A program made the translations under genes and the position numbers. Below the pieces are notes generated by a model. It was not told the origin of the DNA and made no database searches. It saw only the letters and a program-made list of their open reading frames with translations. 64,000 nucleotides of DNA, taken from positions 5,531,001 to 5,595,000 of the forward strand of contig NZ_CP034444.1 of NCBI RefSeq assembly GCF_003952385.1. The letters run 5' to 3'. Source of the DNA: Mesorhizobium sp. M1D.F.Ca.ET.043.01.1.1 (GTDB taxonomy: Bacteria > Pseudomonadota > Alphaproteobacteria > Rhizobiales > Rhizobiaceae). Shown one piece after another: positions 8,767 through 17,499 of this stretch. Position 1 is the first letter of the stretch. Each line of letters begins with the position of its first letter.

Positions 8767-9235
8767 TGTCAGCGGCCCAGCACTGGCCGGTTTTACCTTC
8801 CCAAGGGACCTCTGCTTGCCCGGGCAACCGGGCTCCAGCGGCTACCAGCCGCCCGGCTGCACGCTTCCATGCCCGCAAACAGCACATGGCGTGCGCTTTG
8901 AGGGACCCGCGGCAACCTTAGCGGTCAACGACCTCGGAGGGGCTGGGCGGCCGCTGCGGCAGAGTCCCGCGCGACCTTGATGCCATCGGCCTCTCCTTGC
9001 TCGGTGTCAGCTTACCCAGTCCTTCCCGCAACCGGACCGGCAGCAATCGGCCTCACTACGGCCGTTCTGGAGGATGGCTGCCAACGTTCGTACACTTCGT
9101 AAACTACATCTGTTTAGCGCCACGAGACGATACGGAACGATATGGGAAGCTTTCAGATTTTTGCCCACGAAAATCAATGAGTTCAAGACGCCCTCCGGGC
9201 CTGACGCGCTGTTATGTTGCCGTAGGATAGAACCC
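8767..9235. other. Intergenic region between convergent esterase and CocE-like hydrolase genes
   Basis: About 470 bases. There is a GC-rich stretch with imperfect hairpins (gcccgggcaaccgggc near 8819) but no T-tract, then a less GC-rich part from about 9070. No convincing gene, RNA or repeat was seen. Confidence 0.5.
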
Positions 9236-11287
9236 CTACATCTGGTCACGCGAGATGCGAGCGTTGCGCTCGCGTTCGAATACCTTGTGACCGTCAGCCA
9301 CGGCTTCAACCCGCTCCGAAATAACCCATTCGGTCGCCGTGCAGGAGAGACGGGTGGTGCAATGGCTTTCCGTGCGCCAGTCTGTCCGTTGGGCAGCGCA
9401 CGTCCAGTGAATCTCGGCCGCCAACGACAGGGGGTCGTCGGGGGCTATAGACCATACCTCTCGCCGGATGTCGCGCGTGCACAAGCCAGTCTCCGGATGT
9501 CGACTGAGACCCGTATCCTCATGCACGCGGTAATGAGTGACACCTTGCTGAAGGTCACGTTCGACCGAACGGGCAGACAATCCTTCCGTCAAGACTTCAT
9601 AGCGGGGCAGCGGATCGGGATCGGGTGGTTGAGGCACTTCGATCCTGCGATGCCCACCAAGCAGGGGTAGTTGCAGTTGCAGCGCCGAGAGGTCGATCAC
9701 CAGCACCGCGTCGCAAGGCGGCGGCAAGATGGTCGGCCAATAGGCACTGGACAATGACAGGCGCAGACGGTGGCCCGGCGCAAAGCGGTAGCCGCACGCA
9801 TCAAGCACCAGTTCGACTGCGACGGTCTCGCCCGGCTTCATCGGCTGTGGCTCGGCATTGCCTTTGCGATGGGCAAGGTTAAGCACACCGTAGCTGACCC
9901 GGGTCGCCGAGCCGTCGGCGTGAAGGTCGACGAGCCTCACGACAATGTTGGCCAAGTCGGTGTCACTGGAAAGCGACAGTTTGACGAGCGGCTGGCCGAG
10001 CACAACGCATTCTTCGGCAAGGACGACGCTGTCGAAAGTGAGCGATCCCGCATCGTCGACACGTTGGTCACCGGCCATTTCCGAGTCCGGCTTCACTGGG
10101 AAGAATTCTCCGGCAGCGGTTCCTGTATCCTGAGGCGAGTGCAAGAGCGCCTTTCTTTCGGCGGGCGATGAATTGTCCCTGGTGAGCCTGCCCGAAGCGT
10201 CCACGCTAAAGGTGAGCATGTCGCGAACGCCCCACTTGTCCATAGCGACCCAGTAACCCGGGTCAGCCTCGCGGCGCCGGCCGGGCCGCGGCCCGTCCAG
10301 GATATAGGCACGCAGCCTCGGCGTATTCTCCGCTTTGTTGTCTTCTGCGCACAGCCACCGGCGCCACCATGAAATTGCTTCGGCGTGAAAATCGGCGCGG
10401 GGCTTGGGAGAGGCGAAATGCGGATACTTGTGGATCCATGGGCCGATCAGGCCCCAAGCCAACTCCGGCATCCCGGAAACCGCCTTCAAGGGCGTATTGC
10501 GATAGCCGTCGGCCCATCCGGCAATCACCAGCGCAGGAACGGAAAACCCGTCAAAATCCTCGCAGATCGAACCGCGGCGCCAAAAGTCATCGCGGCGCTG
10601 ATGCGACAGCCATTCCTCCATAAAGAACGGCTCTCCTTCCAGCCGCTCCAGCCACATTTCGCGCCAGCGTTCTCCCACGAGATCGGGATCGGGCGAGCGC
10701 GACTGGAAGGCACTCATCGTCGCCGCCCATGACAGTTGCGCCGACAGATGCGCGCCATTCTTGTAGTGGATGTCGTCATTGTAGCGATCGACAGTGGACG
10801 ACAAAGAAATCACGGCCTTGAGAGCAGGTGGTTTCAGGGCCGCCACCTGAAGTGCGTTGAACCCGCCCCAGGAAATTCCCATCATGCCGACATTGCCGTT
10901 CGACCAGTCCTGGGCTGCGATCCATTCGATAACCTCGACCGCATCGGCAAGTTCGCGCTCCGTATATTCGCCGTCGATCACGCCATCGGACTCGCCGCAG
11001 CCGCGAATATCGACACGCACGCCAGCGATGCCGGCGGCCGCGAAGACAGGATAAGTGGATTCGTCACGGGGGGCAGTGCCATTGCGTTTGCGATAAGGCA
11101 GAAATTCGAGCACCGCCGGCACCCCGCCAGGAACCGTTTCGGGCATCCAGACACGGGCGGCGAGCCGGGTGCCGTCTTTCAGGACGATCCACTCGTTCTC
11201 GATGACAGGAAATTCATGTTCGTCATTCGTATGAACCACTGTCACTGCGGGCGGCGGCGAGCGCGCGACCCACCGCCGGACAGGCAC
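9236..11287 (-). CDS. CocE/NonD-family (peptidase S15-like) hydrolase
   Basis: Large alpha/beta hydrolase of 683 aa. The S15 catalytic domain includes FLPYRKRNG, VDIRGCGESDG and the nucleophile elbow GISWGG near residue 139. A C-terminal jelly-roll X-Pro dipeptidyl-peptidase-like domain follows (region with FAPGHRLRLSLSS near 520). Members hydrolyse esters, amides or acyl-peptide bonds. The start is GTG 11287, 13 nt after the stop of the binding-protein gene, so the two form an operon: uptake of an oligopeptide- or ester-like compound followed by hydrolysis. No signal peptide is evident. The true substrate cannot be read from sequence. Confidence 0.88.
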   Translation of the reverse strand: MPVRRWVARSPPPAVTVVHTNDEHEFPVIENEWIVLKDGTRLAARVWMPETVPGGVPAVLEFLPYRKRNGTAPRDESTYPVFAAAGIAGVRVDIRGCGESDGVIDGEYTERELADAVEVIEWIAAQDWSNGNVGMMGISWGGFNALQVAALKPPALKAVISLSSTVDRYNDDIHYKNGAHLSAQLSWAATMSAFQSRSPDPDLVGERWREMWLERLEGEPFFMEEWLSHQRRDDFWRRGSICEDFDGFSVPALVIAGWADGYRNTPLKAVSGMPELAWGLIGPWIHKYPHFASPKPRADFHAEAISWWRRWLCAEDNKAENTPRLRAYILDGPRPGRRREADPGYWVAMDKWGVRDMLTFSVDASGRLTRDNSSPAERKALLHSPQDTGTAAGEFFPVKPDSEMAGDQRVDDAGSLTFDSVVLAEECVVLGQPLVKLSLSSDTDLANIVVRLVDLHADGSATRVSYGVLNLAHRKGNAEPQPMKPGETVAVELVLDACGYRFAPGHRLRLSLSSAYWPTILPPPCDAVLVIDLSALQLQLPLLGGHRRIEVPQPPDPDPLPRYEVLTEGLSARSVERDLQQGVTHYRVHEDTGLSRHPETGLCTRDIRREVWSIAPDDPLSLAAEIHWTCAAQRTDWRTESHCTTRLSCTATEWVISERVEAVADGHKVFERERNARISRDQM

Positions 11288-11300
11288 CTCATTTTCAGGT

Positions 11301-12863
11301 TCATGCCTCCAGCCAGACCCGGCTTGCGATACGTCCGTTGGAAAAGTCGTTACCGATGTCGTGAACGAAGCCTTTGAGATGGCTTGTGCAGGCGTTGATG
11401 TAGTCGTTGAACACCGGCAGTATCAGGCCGCCCTCATCTCGCACCATGAGCGCCATATCGTGATAGAGCGCGCGTCGCTTGGTCTCGTTCAACTCACCGC
11501 GTGCCTGGATCACCATCTTGTCGAATTCGGGCCACTTGAAGCGGGTGTCATTCCACTCCGCGGTGGAAATGTAGGACGTGGAATAGCGTGCGTCCTGCGT
11601 CGGACGCCCACCCCAAAAGGAGACGCAGAACGGCTTGACGTTCCAAACTTCGGACCAGTACCCGTCGCTCGGCTCGCGCTGCACATTGATCTTGATCCCC
11701 GCTTTTTCTGCGCTCAATTGGAAAAGCTGAGCCGCATCGACCGCACCAGGGAATGCCGCCTCGGAGGTGCGCAGCAGGATCGGAGCCTGATGACCCGACT
11801 TCTTGAAATGGAACGCGGCCTTGTCAGGATCGTATTTGCGTTGCTCTATGTCGGTAGGTGCGAGCGCATAGTTGGCGTTGACAGGGAAATCATTGCCGAT
11901 GGTGCCGAACCCGCCCAAAACCTGCTTGAGGATAGCCTCGCGGTCCACCGCATATTTGAGCGCCAGACGCAGATCGTTGTTGTCGAACGGCGCGGTGTCG
12001 CAATGCATCAGGAAGGAGTAGAAGCCTTTGCCGGAGGTGCGCAGGATCTCGATACCCGGAACACGCTTCAGCAACGGCACGATCTTCGCTTCGACGGTAC
12101 TGATGAAATCGACCTGGCCGGACCGTAGTGCGCTTGTCCGAGCGGTCAGGTCGTTCATCACGGTAATAAGGACGCTATCGACGTAGCCGCGGTCCTGACG
12201 CCAGTCGTCGGTGTGCCTTTCAAATGCGGCTCGAATGCCCGGCTCAAACGCAACCAGCTTGTACGGGCCGGTGCCGATGGCGGCCGCCGGCTTCTCCACG
12301 CCGCCGCCCGGCTGGATCTGAAGATGATAGTCCGTAAATATCAGAGGCAGATCGGCATTGGCCTCCTTCAGAGTCACTACCAAGTCGCCCGAGCGTTCCT
12401 CGATACGGTCTATTCCCGACAGCAGGCCGAATGCGCCGGATTGCGATTTCTTGCCGGCGTGGCGGCGCAACGTCTCGACGGCATCGGCAACGGCAAACGC
12501 CTTACCATCGTGAAAACGGACGTCCTTGCGTATCTTGAAGGTCCACTCCTTGGCGTCGGCGGAGGGGAACCAGGACTCGGCCAGCGAGGGAACAGCCGCG
12601 CCCGTCGTTGGGTCGGATTCGACCAGAGTGTCGCCCCAGCAATGAGCGATCACAAAATTGACGCTGGCGGACGCCAGGGCCGGGTCAAGTGTATCGGCTG
12701 AGGCGCCTCCATCCAGCCCGAGCCGCAACTGTCCGCCGCGCACTGGCGTTTGTGCGGCGGCCGGCGACCCAAGGGAGCCGGTCGCTGCGGCCAGGCCCAA
12801 AGCGGCCCCCGCTTGAAGAAGATTACGGCGTGTGAGGCTCGACAGCCTGCTGGAATCGCTCAT
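11301..12863 (-). CDS. Peptide/oligo-solute ABC transporter substrate-binding protein (family 5)
   Basis: Exported solute-binding protein of 520 aa of the DppA/OppA class. A Tat-type signal is visible: TRRNLLQAGAALGLAAA (residues about 11-27). Family motifs are LDPALASASVN, FKIRKDVRFHDGKAF, TGPYKLVAFEPG and DREAILKQVLGG. ATG 12863 is chosen because aggggaaccc precedes it; a longer frame starts at 12920. The permease and ATPase genes are not adjacent, so the partner membrane complex is elsewhere. It is transcribed with the CocE-like hydrolase and diverges from the XRE-type regulator at 12969. Confidence 0.9.
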   Translation of the reverse strand: MSDSSRLSSLTRRNLLQAGAALGLAAATGSLGSPAAAQTPVRGGQLRLGLDGGASADTLDPALASASVNFVIAHCWGDTLVESDPTTGAAVPSLAESWFPSADAKEWTFKIRKDVRFHDGKAFAVADAVETLRRHAGKKSQSGAFGLLSGIDRIEERSGDLVVTLKEANADLPLIFTDYHLQIQPGGGVEKPAAAIGTGPYKLVAFEPGIRAAFERHTDDWRQDRGYVDSVLITVMNDLTARTSALRSGQVDFISTVEAKIVPLLKRVPGIEILRTSGKGFYSFLMHCDTAPFDNNDLRLALKYAVDREAILKQVLGGFGTIGNDFPVNANYALAPTDIEQRKYDPDKAAFHFKKSGHQAPILLRTSEAAFPGAVDAAQLFQLSAEKAGIKINVQREPSDGYWSEVWNVKPFCVSFWGGRPTQDARYSTSYISTAEWNDTRFKWPEFDKMVIQARGELNETKRRALYHDMALMVRDEGGLILPVFNDYINACTSHLKGFVHDIGNDFSNGRIASRVWLEA

Positions 12864-12934
12864 TGGGTTCCCCTTTGGAGTGGAGCTTTCCGGGCGATCC
12901 TTAGGCTGATCCCGTGGCAACGCAATTTCGTCGC

Positions 12935-12962
12935 TTGAAGCGCGTTTAAGCGAGTTTATACT
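12935..12962 (+). promoter_or_regulatory. Promoter driving the XRE-type regulator, apparently leaderless
   Basis: TTGAAG (12935-12940), a 16-base spacer and TATACT (12957-12962). The A of the start codon is at 12969, seven bases after the -10 element, exactly where transcription would begin, and no ribosome-binding site fits in between. Confidence 0.5.
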
Positions 12963-12968
12963 GTTTCT

Positions 12969-13790
12969 ATGACCAAGCCGTCCGCCAATTTCAGCAGTAA
13001 TCTGAAGCTTGCCTGCAGCACCTACAGATCGGTATCCGATCTGTGCCGCACCATCGGCATCAACCGGCAGCAGTTCAACCGCTATCTCAATGCAGGATCC
13101 GTTCCTTCAGCTCATAATCTTCTGGCGATCGCGGCAGCCTTTGGCCTCGAACCGGCCGATTTCGACCTTCACCCGGGCGTGTTCCGCGGCAAATTAGGCG
13201 AGCGGCGCCGACAAACCGCACTGCCAGGGCCGCTCGCGGACGCCTTCCCGGGTGACCTGCATGCCCTCGCACCATATCTCGGTTTCTACCAGGCGTGGCA
13301 CACATCCCTCTCCTGGCCTGACCGGATCGTCTGCGCCTGCGCTCACTTGCGCGAGAATGGCGGACAAGTTCTGGTCTCCACGCTTGAGCGGATCAAAGAT
13401 GCTGAAAACGGCATTGTGCAGCGCTCACGTTACATTGGGCTCGCGGCGTATCGTCACCAGCGCATCTTTCTGACCGAATTGACATGCGGCGAGGGGCCTA
13501 CTTTTGGTCAGACCATTCTCATGCCGTTCGAGACTTACCAACGGCGCTACCTGCGGGGCGTGACCATGGGCATATCGTGGCGAAACAACAATCTGCCTTA
13601 CGCCACTCGCACCGTCTGGCAGTATCTGGGGAAAGTCGCCGACAAGAGGGGGCTTATCTCGCGTTGCGGCATCTATCCGCCCAATTCCGCAGCGCTGCCC
13701 GCGGCTGTGCTGTCTTTCCTGACGGACGCTTCCCCGATTGTCGCCGCGCCTCTGCAGACCGTAAGACCGGAGCGCCGAGCAAATTCCTGA
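12969..13790 (+). CDS. XRE-like helix-turn-helix regulator
   Basis: Protein of 273 aa with an N-terminal HTH (YRSVSDLCRTIGINRQQFNRYL, residues about 17-38, then VPSAHNLLAIAAAFGL) that resembles Cro/CI-like recognition of a single target. The C-terminal about 200 residues have no domain I can name; they are rich in aromatic residues and may bind ligand. It is divergent from the peptide-binding protein/CocE operon (105 nt between start codons), a standard position for its regulator. The start codon appears to coincide with the transcription start, so the mRNA may be leaderless. Confidence 0.75.
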   Translation: MTKPSANFSSNLKLACSTYRSVSDLCRTIGINRQQFNRYLNAGSVPSAHNLLAIAAAFGLEPADFDLHPGVFRGKLGERRRQTALPGPLADAFPGDLHALAPYLGFYQAWHTSLSWPDRIVCACAHLRENGGQVLVSTLERIKDAENGIVQRSRYIGLAAYRHQRIFLTELTCGEGPTFGQTILMPFETYQRRYLRGVTMGISWRNNNLPYATRTVWQYLGKVADKRGLISRCGIYPPNSAALPAAVLSFLTDASPIVAAPLQTVRPERRANS

Positions 13791-14123
13791 GAGCGTCGAT
13801 GTCTATACTATAGAAAACATACACCGTTTTGTTACTGGTCGAGGAGTCCGTCAACGCTACCGCTTGAGACGACATCCTACATCGACGGTTTCCTGAAGCT
13901 TGCCCGGGAAATGGGCCGCTAATCCCTTGCCGGGGATGGCTCAAATTCAGTTCCGAAATGCAGCCACGGCGTTGACCTTCCGGTGCATGAACATCTCCGC
14001 TGCAGGCATCAACCTGCCATCGGCAACATATCGGCGTGTTGAAGAGGAGCGTCCTTGATCCGGATCTGCGCGCCGTTCGGCCCAGTCACCGATAATTGTC
14101 AGGGCAATGCGGATCTTCACTTT
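13791..14123. other. Intergenic region with possible decayed coding ends
   Basis: About 330 bases. It contains tctatactataga (13802-13814), a short palindrome that shares TATACT with the promoter before the XRE-type gene. A plus-strand frame ends in SYIDGFLKLAREMGR at about 13920, and a minus-strand open stretch at 13950-14105 ends AEMFMHRKVNAVAAFRN. Both look like protein C-termini but are too short to name. Confidence 0.3.
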
Positions 14124-15167
14124 TCACTTTTTGAGTATTTGACTTACTCCCACTTCTTCAGGTCCGACCTGTTCGCCAGGGTCGAACTCACCTTCAAACA
14201 AGACTGTCGCGACCGACCCAAGCGGATTGGCGATCCGGTCCTCCAGCAGCTCGATCAGTTTGTGCCCGACGGCTGCCATGTCTACGGAATGAACGCCGAT
14301 ATTCGCCGGCAGGAAGCGCGACAGACGCGTGTTGTCGCGAGTGACGATGTGGACGTCTCGGCCCGGCTCAAGGCCCCGTCGGCCGAGCGCGTGCAGCGCC
14401 CCAAGCAGGCCCAGTTCATTGGCGCACGCCAGGCCCGTTGGCGGATCTGACGACGCCAGCAGCCGATCGAACCAGGCTGCGCTCGATTCCATCGTGAACG
14501 TGCCGTGGCCGATCAGCGATTGGTCGATCGGAAGGCCGGCCTCGGCCATCGCTCTCTGATAGCCTTTGAGCCGCGCGGCGCTCGCCTGGTCCTTCGCCAC
14601 GAGAAGCTGCAGCGCTATGCGTCGGCAGCCCTTGCCCATGAGCCGTCGGGTCGCGTCATAGGCGATCTGCTCATTGTCGATATCGACATAGGGATAGGCG
14701 GCGTCCACATCGGTTCTGCCGAAGGTGACGAACGGTATGCCCTGGTCGAGCAGCAGCTTGATGCGCGGATCGCCCGAGACCATGCGCGTGATGATCAGCC
14801 CGTCCGCGCTGCGCGCCTGCAACAGGCGCCGCATGCTTTCGACCGGATCATCGTCGGGCGTGGTGGAATATATGGACAGGCTGTAGCCCGTTTGCCGCGC
14901 CGCCAGCGTCATGCCCTCGATCAGGGGAAGCTTGGCCAGATCGGACAGGTAATCGCTCGTCTCCATCGGCAGCACCGCCGTCAGCGTCATGGTCCGTCCG
15001 GTTTTGAGCGCGCGACCATGATGATCAGGCACGTAGCCGACGCGGTTGGCCACCTCCTTGACCCGCGCCACGGTCGAGGGGTGCACCTCCGGACCGTCCT
15101 TCAGAGCGCGCGATACGGTGGTCACCGAAAGAGAAAGTTCCGCCGCGATCTGTTTTAGATTGGCCAT
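14124..15167 (-). CDS. LacI-family transcriptional repressor
   Basis: Repressor of 347 aa. The N-terminal LacI HTH is complete (LKQIAAELSLSVTTVSRAL, residues about 4-22) with hinge region VGYVPDHHGRALKTG, followed by a periplasmic-binding-protein-like effector domain (TLTAVLPMETSDYLSDL onward, GLIITRMVSGD, VDIDNEQIAYDAT). It is divergent from the potD-like gene, and two GTAACGTTAC palindromes lie between them, one near each start. It should repress the transporter/phosphorylase operon and itself until a ligand binds. Confidence 0.95.
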   Translation of the reverse strand: MANLKQIAAELSLSVTTVSRALKDGPEVHPSTVARVKEVANRVGYVPDHHGRALKTGRTMTLTAVLPMETSDYLSDLAKLPLIEGMTLAARQTGYSLSIYSTTPDDDPVESMRRLLQARSADGLIITRMVSGDPRIKLLLDQGIPFVTFGRTDVDAAYPYVDIDNEQIAYDATRRLMGKGCRRIALQLLVAKDQASAARLKGYQRAMAEAGLPIDQSLIGHGTFTMESSAAWFDRLLASSDPPTGLACANELGLLGALHALGRRGLEPGRDVHIVTRDNTRLSRFLPANIGVHSVDMAAVGHKLIELLEDRIANPLGSVATVLFEGEFDPGEQVGPEEVGVSQILKK

Positions 15168-15213
15168 GTCGCCCGACTTGATTTGCGAATGCGTCGGCTG
15201 ATTTTGCTGCGCT

Positions 15214-15227
15214 TCGTAACGTTACCG
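15214..15227. promoter_or_regulatory. LacI operator site 1 (repressor-proximal)
   Basis: Core gtaacgttac at 15216-15225, a ten-base perfect palindrome with the central CG typical of LacI-family operators, about 50 bases before the lacI-type start codon. It suggests autoregulation. Confidence 0.7.
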
Positions 15228-15287
15228 GATTCGACCTGACGGTCAAATCCGACGCCCCCCACTATCAAATGTCCGCCGTAAAGCCGC

Positions 15288-15328
15288 TTGACTCAATGCC
15301 GTTTCGCTGCAATCGTAACGTTACGATT
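15288..15328 (+). promoter_or_regulatory. Promoter with LacI operator site 2 before the Pot-type operon
   Basis: A -35-like TTGACT at 15288-15293 is followed by an 18-base perfect palindrome aatcgtaacgttacgatt (15311-15328) that would cover the -10 and start region. The core GTAACGTTAC is the same as in site 1, 95 bases away, a distance that would allow looping. Confidence 0.7.
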
Positions 15329-15381
15329 TTCAAAATGGCCACGTAATCGACGCTTTGATGAATCCTGGAGGAGGAAAATCC

Positions 15382-16425
15382 ATGTCTTGGCTACCACGCA
15401 TTTCCTTGGCGGTGATCGCAGTCTCGGCTGCCTTGCCCGTCTATGCTCAAACGGTCACCATCACCACCGCAGGCGGAGACTATGGCAATGCCATCAAGGA
15501 GGCCATGTGGGCTCCCGCTGCAAAAGAGCTTGGCTATGAGGTCCGCGAAGAGACGCAGAGCGACGGCCTTGCCGCGTTGAAGATGCAGGTCACCTCGGGC
15601 GCGGTCACGACCGACATCATCCATCTCGGCTCACCGGAAGGCGCGCAGGCGGCCGCGCAGTCGCTGCTGGAACCACTCGACTACAAGATTATCGATCCCA
15701 AATCCGTGCCGGCCGGCGCAAAGTCCGACTACTGTTATCCGTTCGATTCCTACGGCACCGTCATGTCGTGGAACACCAAGGCCCTTGGCGACAACCCGCC
15801 GAAAAGCTGGGCGGAGTTCTGGGATGTCGCCAAGTTCCCGAACCGTCGCGCCTTGCGCGCCAACGCGCAGGACCTGATCGAGATCGCGCTGCTCTCCGAC
15901 GGCGTGGCGCCGGCGGACGTCTATTCCGTGCTCAGCACCCCGGAAGGGCTGCAGCGCGCCATCAAGCGGATCGAGGCGATCAAGCCAAACGTCTCCGTGT
16001 GGTGGACCTCGGGCGCGCAGTCGGCGCAACTGCTGAAAGACGGCGAAGCGGATCTGGTCGTCACCTGGAACGGAAGAGCCCAGACCGTGAAGGCGGATGG
16101 CGGCGCCGTCGACTATACGTTCAAGGGTTCCGTTATCGGCACGGACTGCCTCGGTGTGCCGAAGGGCGCCCAGAACAAGGACGCGGCCATGAAGCTCATC
16201 GCGGCGATGACGCAACCCGCTCGGGTGGCGAAGCTCACCGATTTCATCGCCTACGGGCCGGTCAACCCTGCCGCCTATGAAGGAGGCCTTATTCCGAAGG
16301 ACCGTCTGAAGACCCTGGCGACGGCGCCCGAAAACGCCGGCACTTCGGTGTTCTCGAATGCCGACTGGTGGCTGAAGAACGGCGAAGCCGCGCAAAAGGC
16401 CTTCGATGAAATGATCAGCCGCTGA
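15382..16425 (+). CDS. Spermidine/putrescine-type ABC substrate-binding protein
   Basis: Periplasmic binding protein of 347 aa (SBP_bac_8/PotD group). ATG 15382 has a strong ribosome site ggaggagg ending about 8 bases upstream. The signal peptide is residues about 1-22 (VYAQ end). Mature motifs are VTITTAGGDYGNAIKEAM, DSYGTVMSWNTKAL, PKSWAEFWD and VTWNGRAQ. It is the first gene of a five-gene unit (binding protein, ATPase, two permeases, phosphorylase) behind a LacI operator. PotD-group proteins bind polyamines but also other cationic or nucleoside-like solutes, so the ligand is open. Confidence 0.92.
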   Translation: MSWLPRISLAVIAVSAALPVYAQTVTITTAGGDYGNAIKEAMWAPAAKELGYEVREETQSDGLAALKMQVTSGAVTTDIIHLGSPEGAQAAAQSLLEPLDYKIIDPKSVPAGAKSDYCYPFDSYGTVMSWNTKALGDNPPKSWAEFWDVAKFPNRRALRANAQDLIEIALLSDGVAPADVYSVLSTPEGLQRAIKRIEAIKPNVSVWWTSGAQSAQLLKDGEADLVVTWNGRAQTVKADGGAVDYTFKGSVIGTDCLGVPKGAQNKDAAMKLIAAMTQPARVAKLTDFIAYGPVNPAAYEGGLIPKDRLKTLATAPENAGTSVFSNADWWLKNGEAAQKAFDEMISR

Positions 16426-16458
16426 CGCTCCAGCGCATCAGATGCAACGACGGAGCGC

Positions 16459-17499
16459 ATGATGAAATCGCTTCCGATCACCATCGACAGCGTGCGTAAG
16501 GCCTATGGGTCTTACGTCGCGCTGGACGATGTCTCACTCGACATCAGGGCCGGCGAATTCCTGACGCTGCTCGGCCCCTCCGGGTCGGGCAAGACCACTT
16601 TGCTGATGGCTCTGGCCGGTTTTGTCCGGCCCGATTCCGGAAAGCTCCTGTTGGGGGATCGCGACATTACTCGCCTTGCTCCCAACAGACGGGAGATCGG
16701 CATCGTTTTCCAGAACTACGCTCTGTTTCCCCACATGAACGTCCTCGCCAATGTCGAATATCCGCTGGCGCTGCGCAGGATACCGAAGGTGGAAGCCCGT
16801 CAGCGGGCCCTGGACACCTTGGCCCGCGTGAAACTGGAAGGTCTGTCGGAGCGCAGTATTGCCGCACTGTCCGGCGGCCAGCGCCAGCGGGTGGCGTTGG
16901 CGCGGGCAATTGTCTTCGAACCGCGCGTGATGCTGATGGATGAGCCACTGTCGGCGCTCGACAAGAATCTGCGCGAGACCATGCAGTACGAGATCCGGCG
17001 CCTGCACGATGATCTCGGGATCACCACCATCTATGTGACCCATGACCAGCGCGAGGCGCTGACTATGTCCGACCGGATCGCGGTGATGAATTCCGGCCGC
17101 ATCCAGCAGATCGACGCGCCTCAGCGAATTTATGATCGTCCATCGACACGCTTCGTCGCCGAGTTCATGGGCGAGGCCAACATTATCGCTCCGGGCCTGG
17201 CGCGCAGGATCGATGGCGCCGACGCGCCGCGCGAGACGCTGATGATCCGCGCCGAAAGCCTGCATCTCAATGCGAGCCTCGCCGGACGCGACGGAGTTGC
17301 CCTCGACGGGACACTCCGCGCCAAGGCATTTCGCGGCGAGAACTGGCTGTTGACGCTGACGCTTGACGGCGGGCAGGAAGTCCTTGTCTGCATTCCGGCG
17401 GCCCTGGCCGGTGGCTGCGTCGAGCTTGCCGCCAGTCAGCGGGTGACCGTCTATGCGCCCGCGCAAAAAGTTCATGTTCTGCCGGGAGCAATGGCGTGA
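16459..17499 (+). CDS. ABC transporter ATP-binding protein (PotA type)
   Basis: Cytoplasmic ATPase of 346 aa. Visible motifs are Walker A GPSGSGKTT near residue 40, Q-loop QNYALFPHMNV, signature LSGGQRQR near 140, Walker B VMLMDEPLSALD and switch histidine VTHDQREAL. A C-terminal TOBE-like domain is present (FMGEANIIAPG onward), as in PotA/FbpC importers. ATG 16459 or 16462 may start it. Its stop overlaps the GTG start of the first permease. It energises the importer with the two following permeases. Confidence 0.95.
   Translation: MMKSLPITIDSVRKAYGSYVALDDVSLDIRAGEFLTLLGPSGSGKTTLLMALAGFVRPDSGKLLLGDRDITRLAPNRREIGIVFQNYALFPHMNVLANVEYPLALRRIPKVEARQRALDTLARVKLEGLSERSIAALSGGQRQRVALARAIVFEPRVMLMDEPLSALDKNLRETMQYEIRRLHDDLGITTIYVTHDQREALTMSDRIAVMNSGRIQQIDAPQRIYDRPSTRFVAEFMGEANIIAPGLARRIDGADAPRETLMIRAESLHLNASLAGRDGVALDGTLRAKAFRGENWLLTLTLDGGQEVLVCIPAALAGGCVELAASQRVTVYAPAQKVHVLPGAMA

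Noticed and set aside
8767..9235. Possible small RNA or attachment site in the convergent gap
   Set aside because: Only imperfect GC-rich hairpins were found, no direct repeats, no tRNA end and no T-tract.
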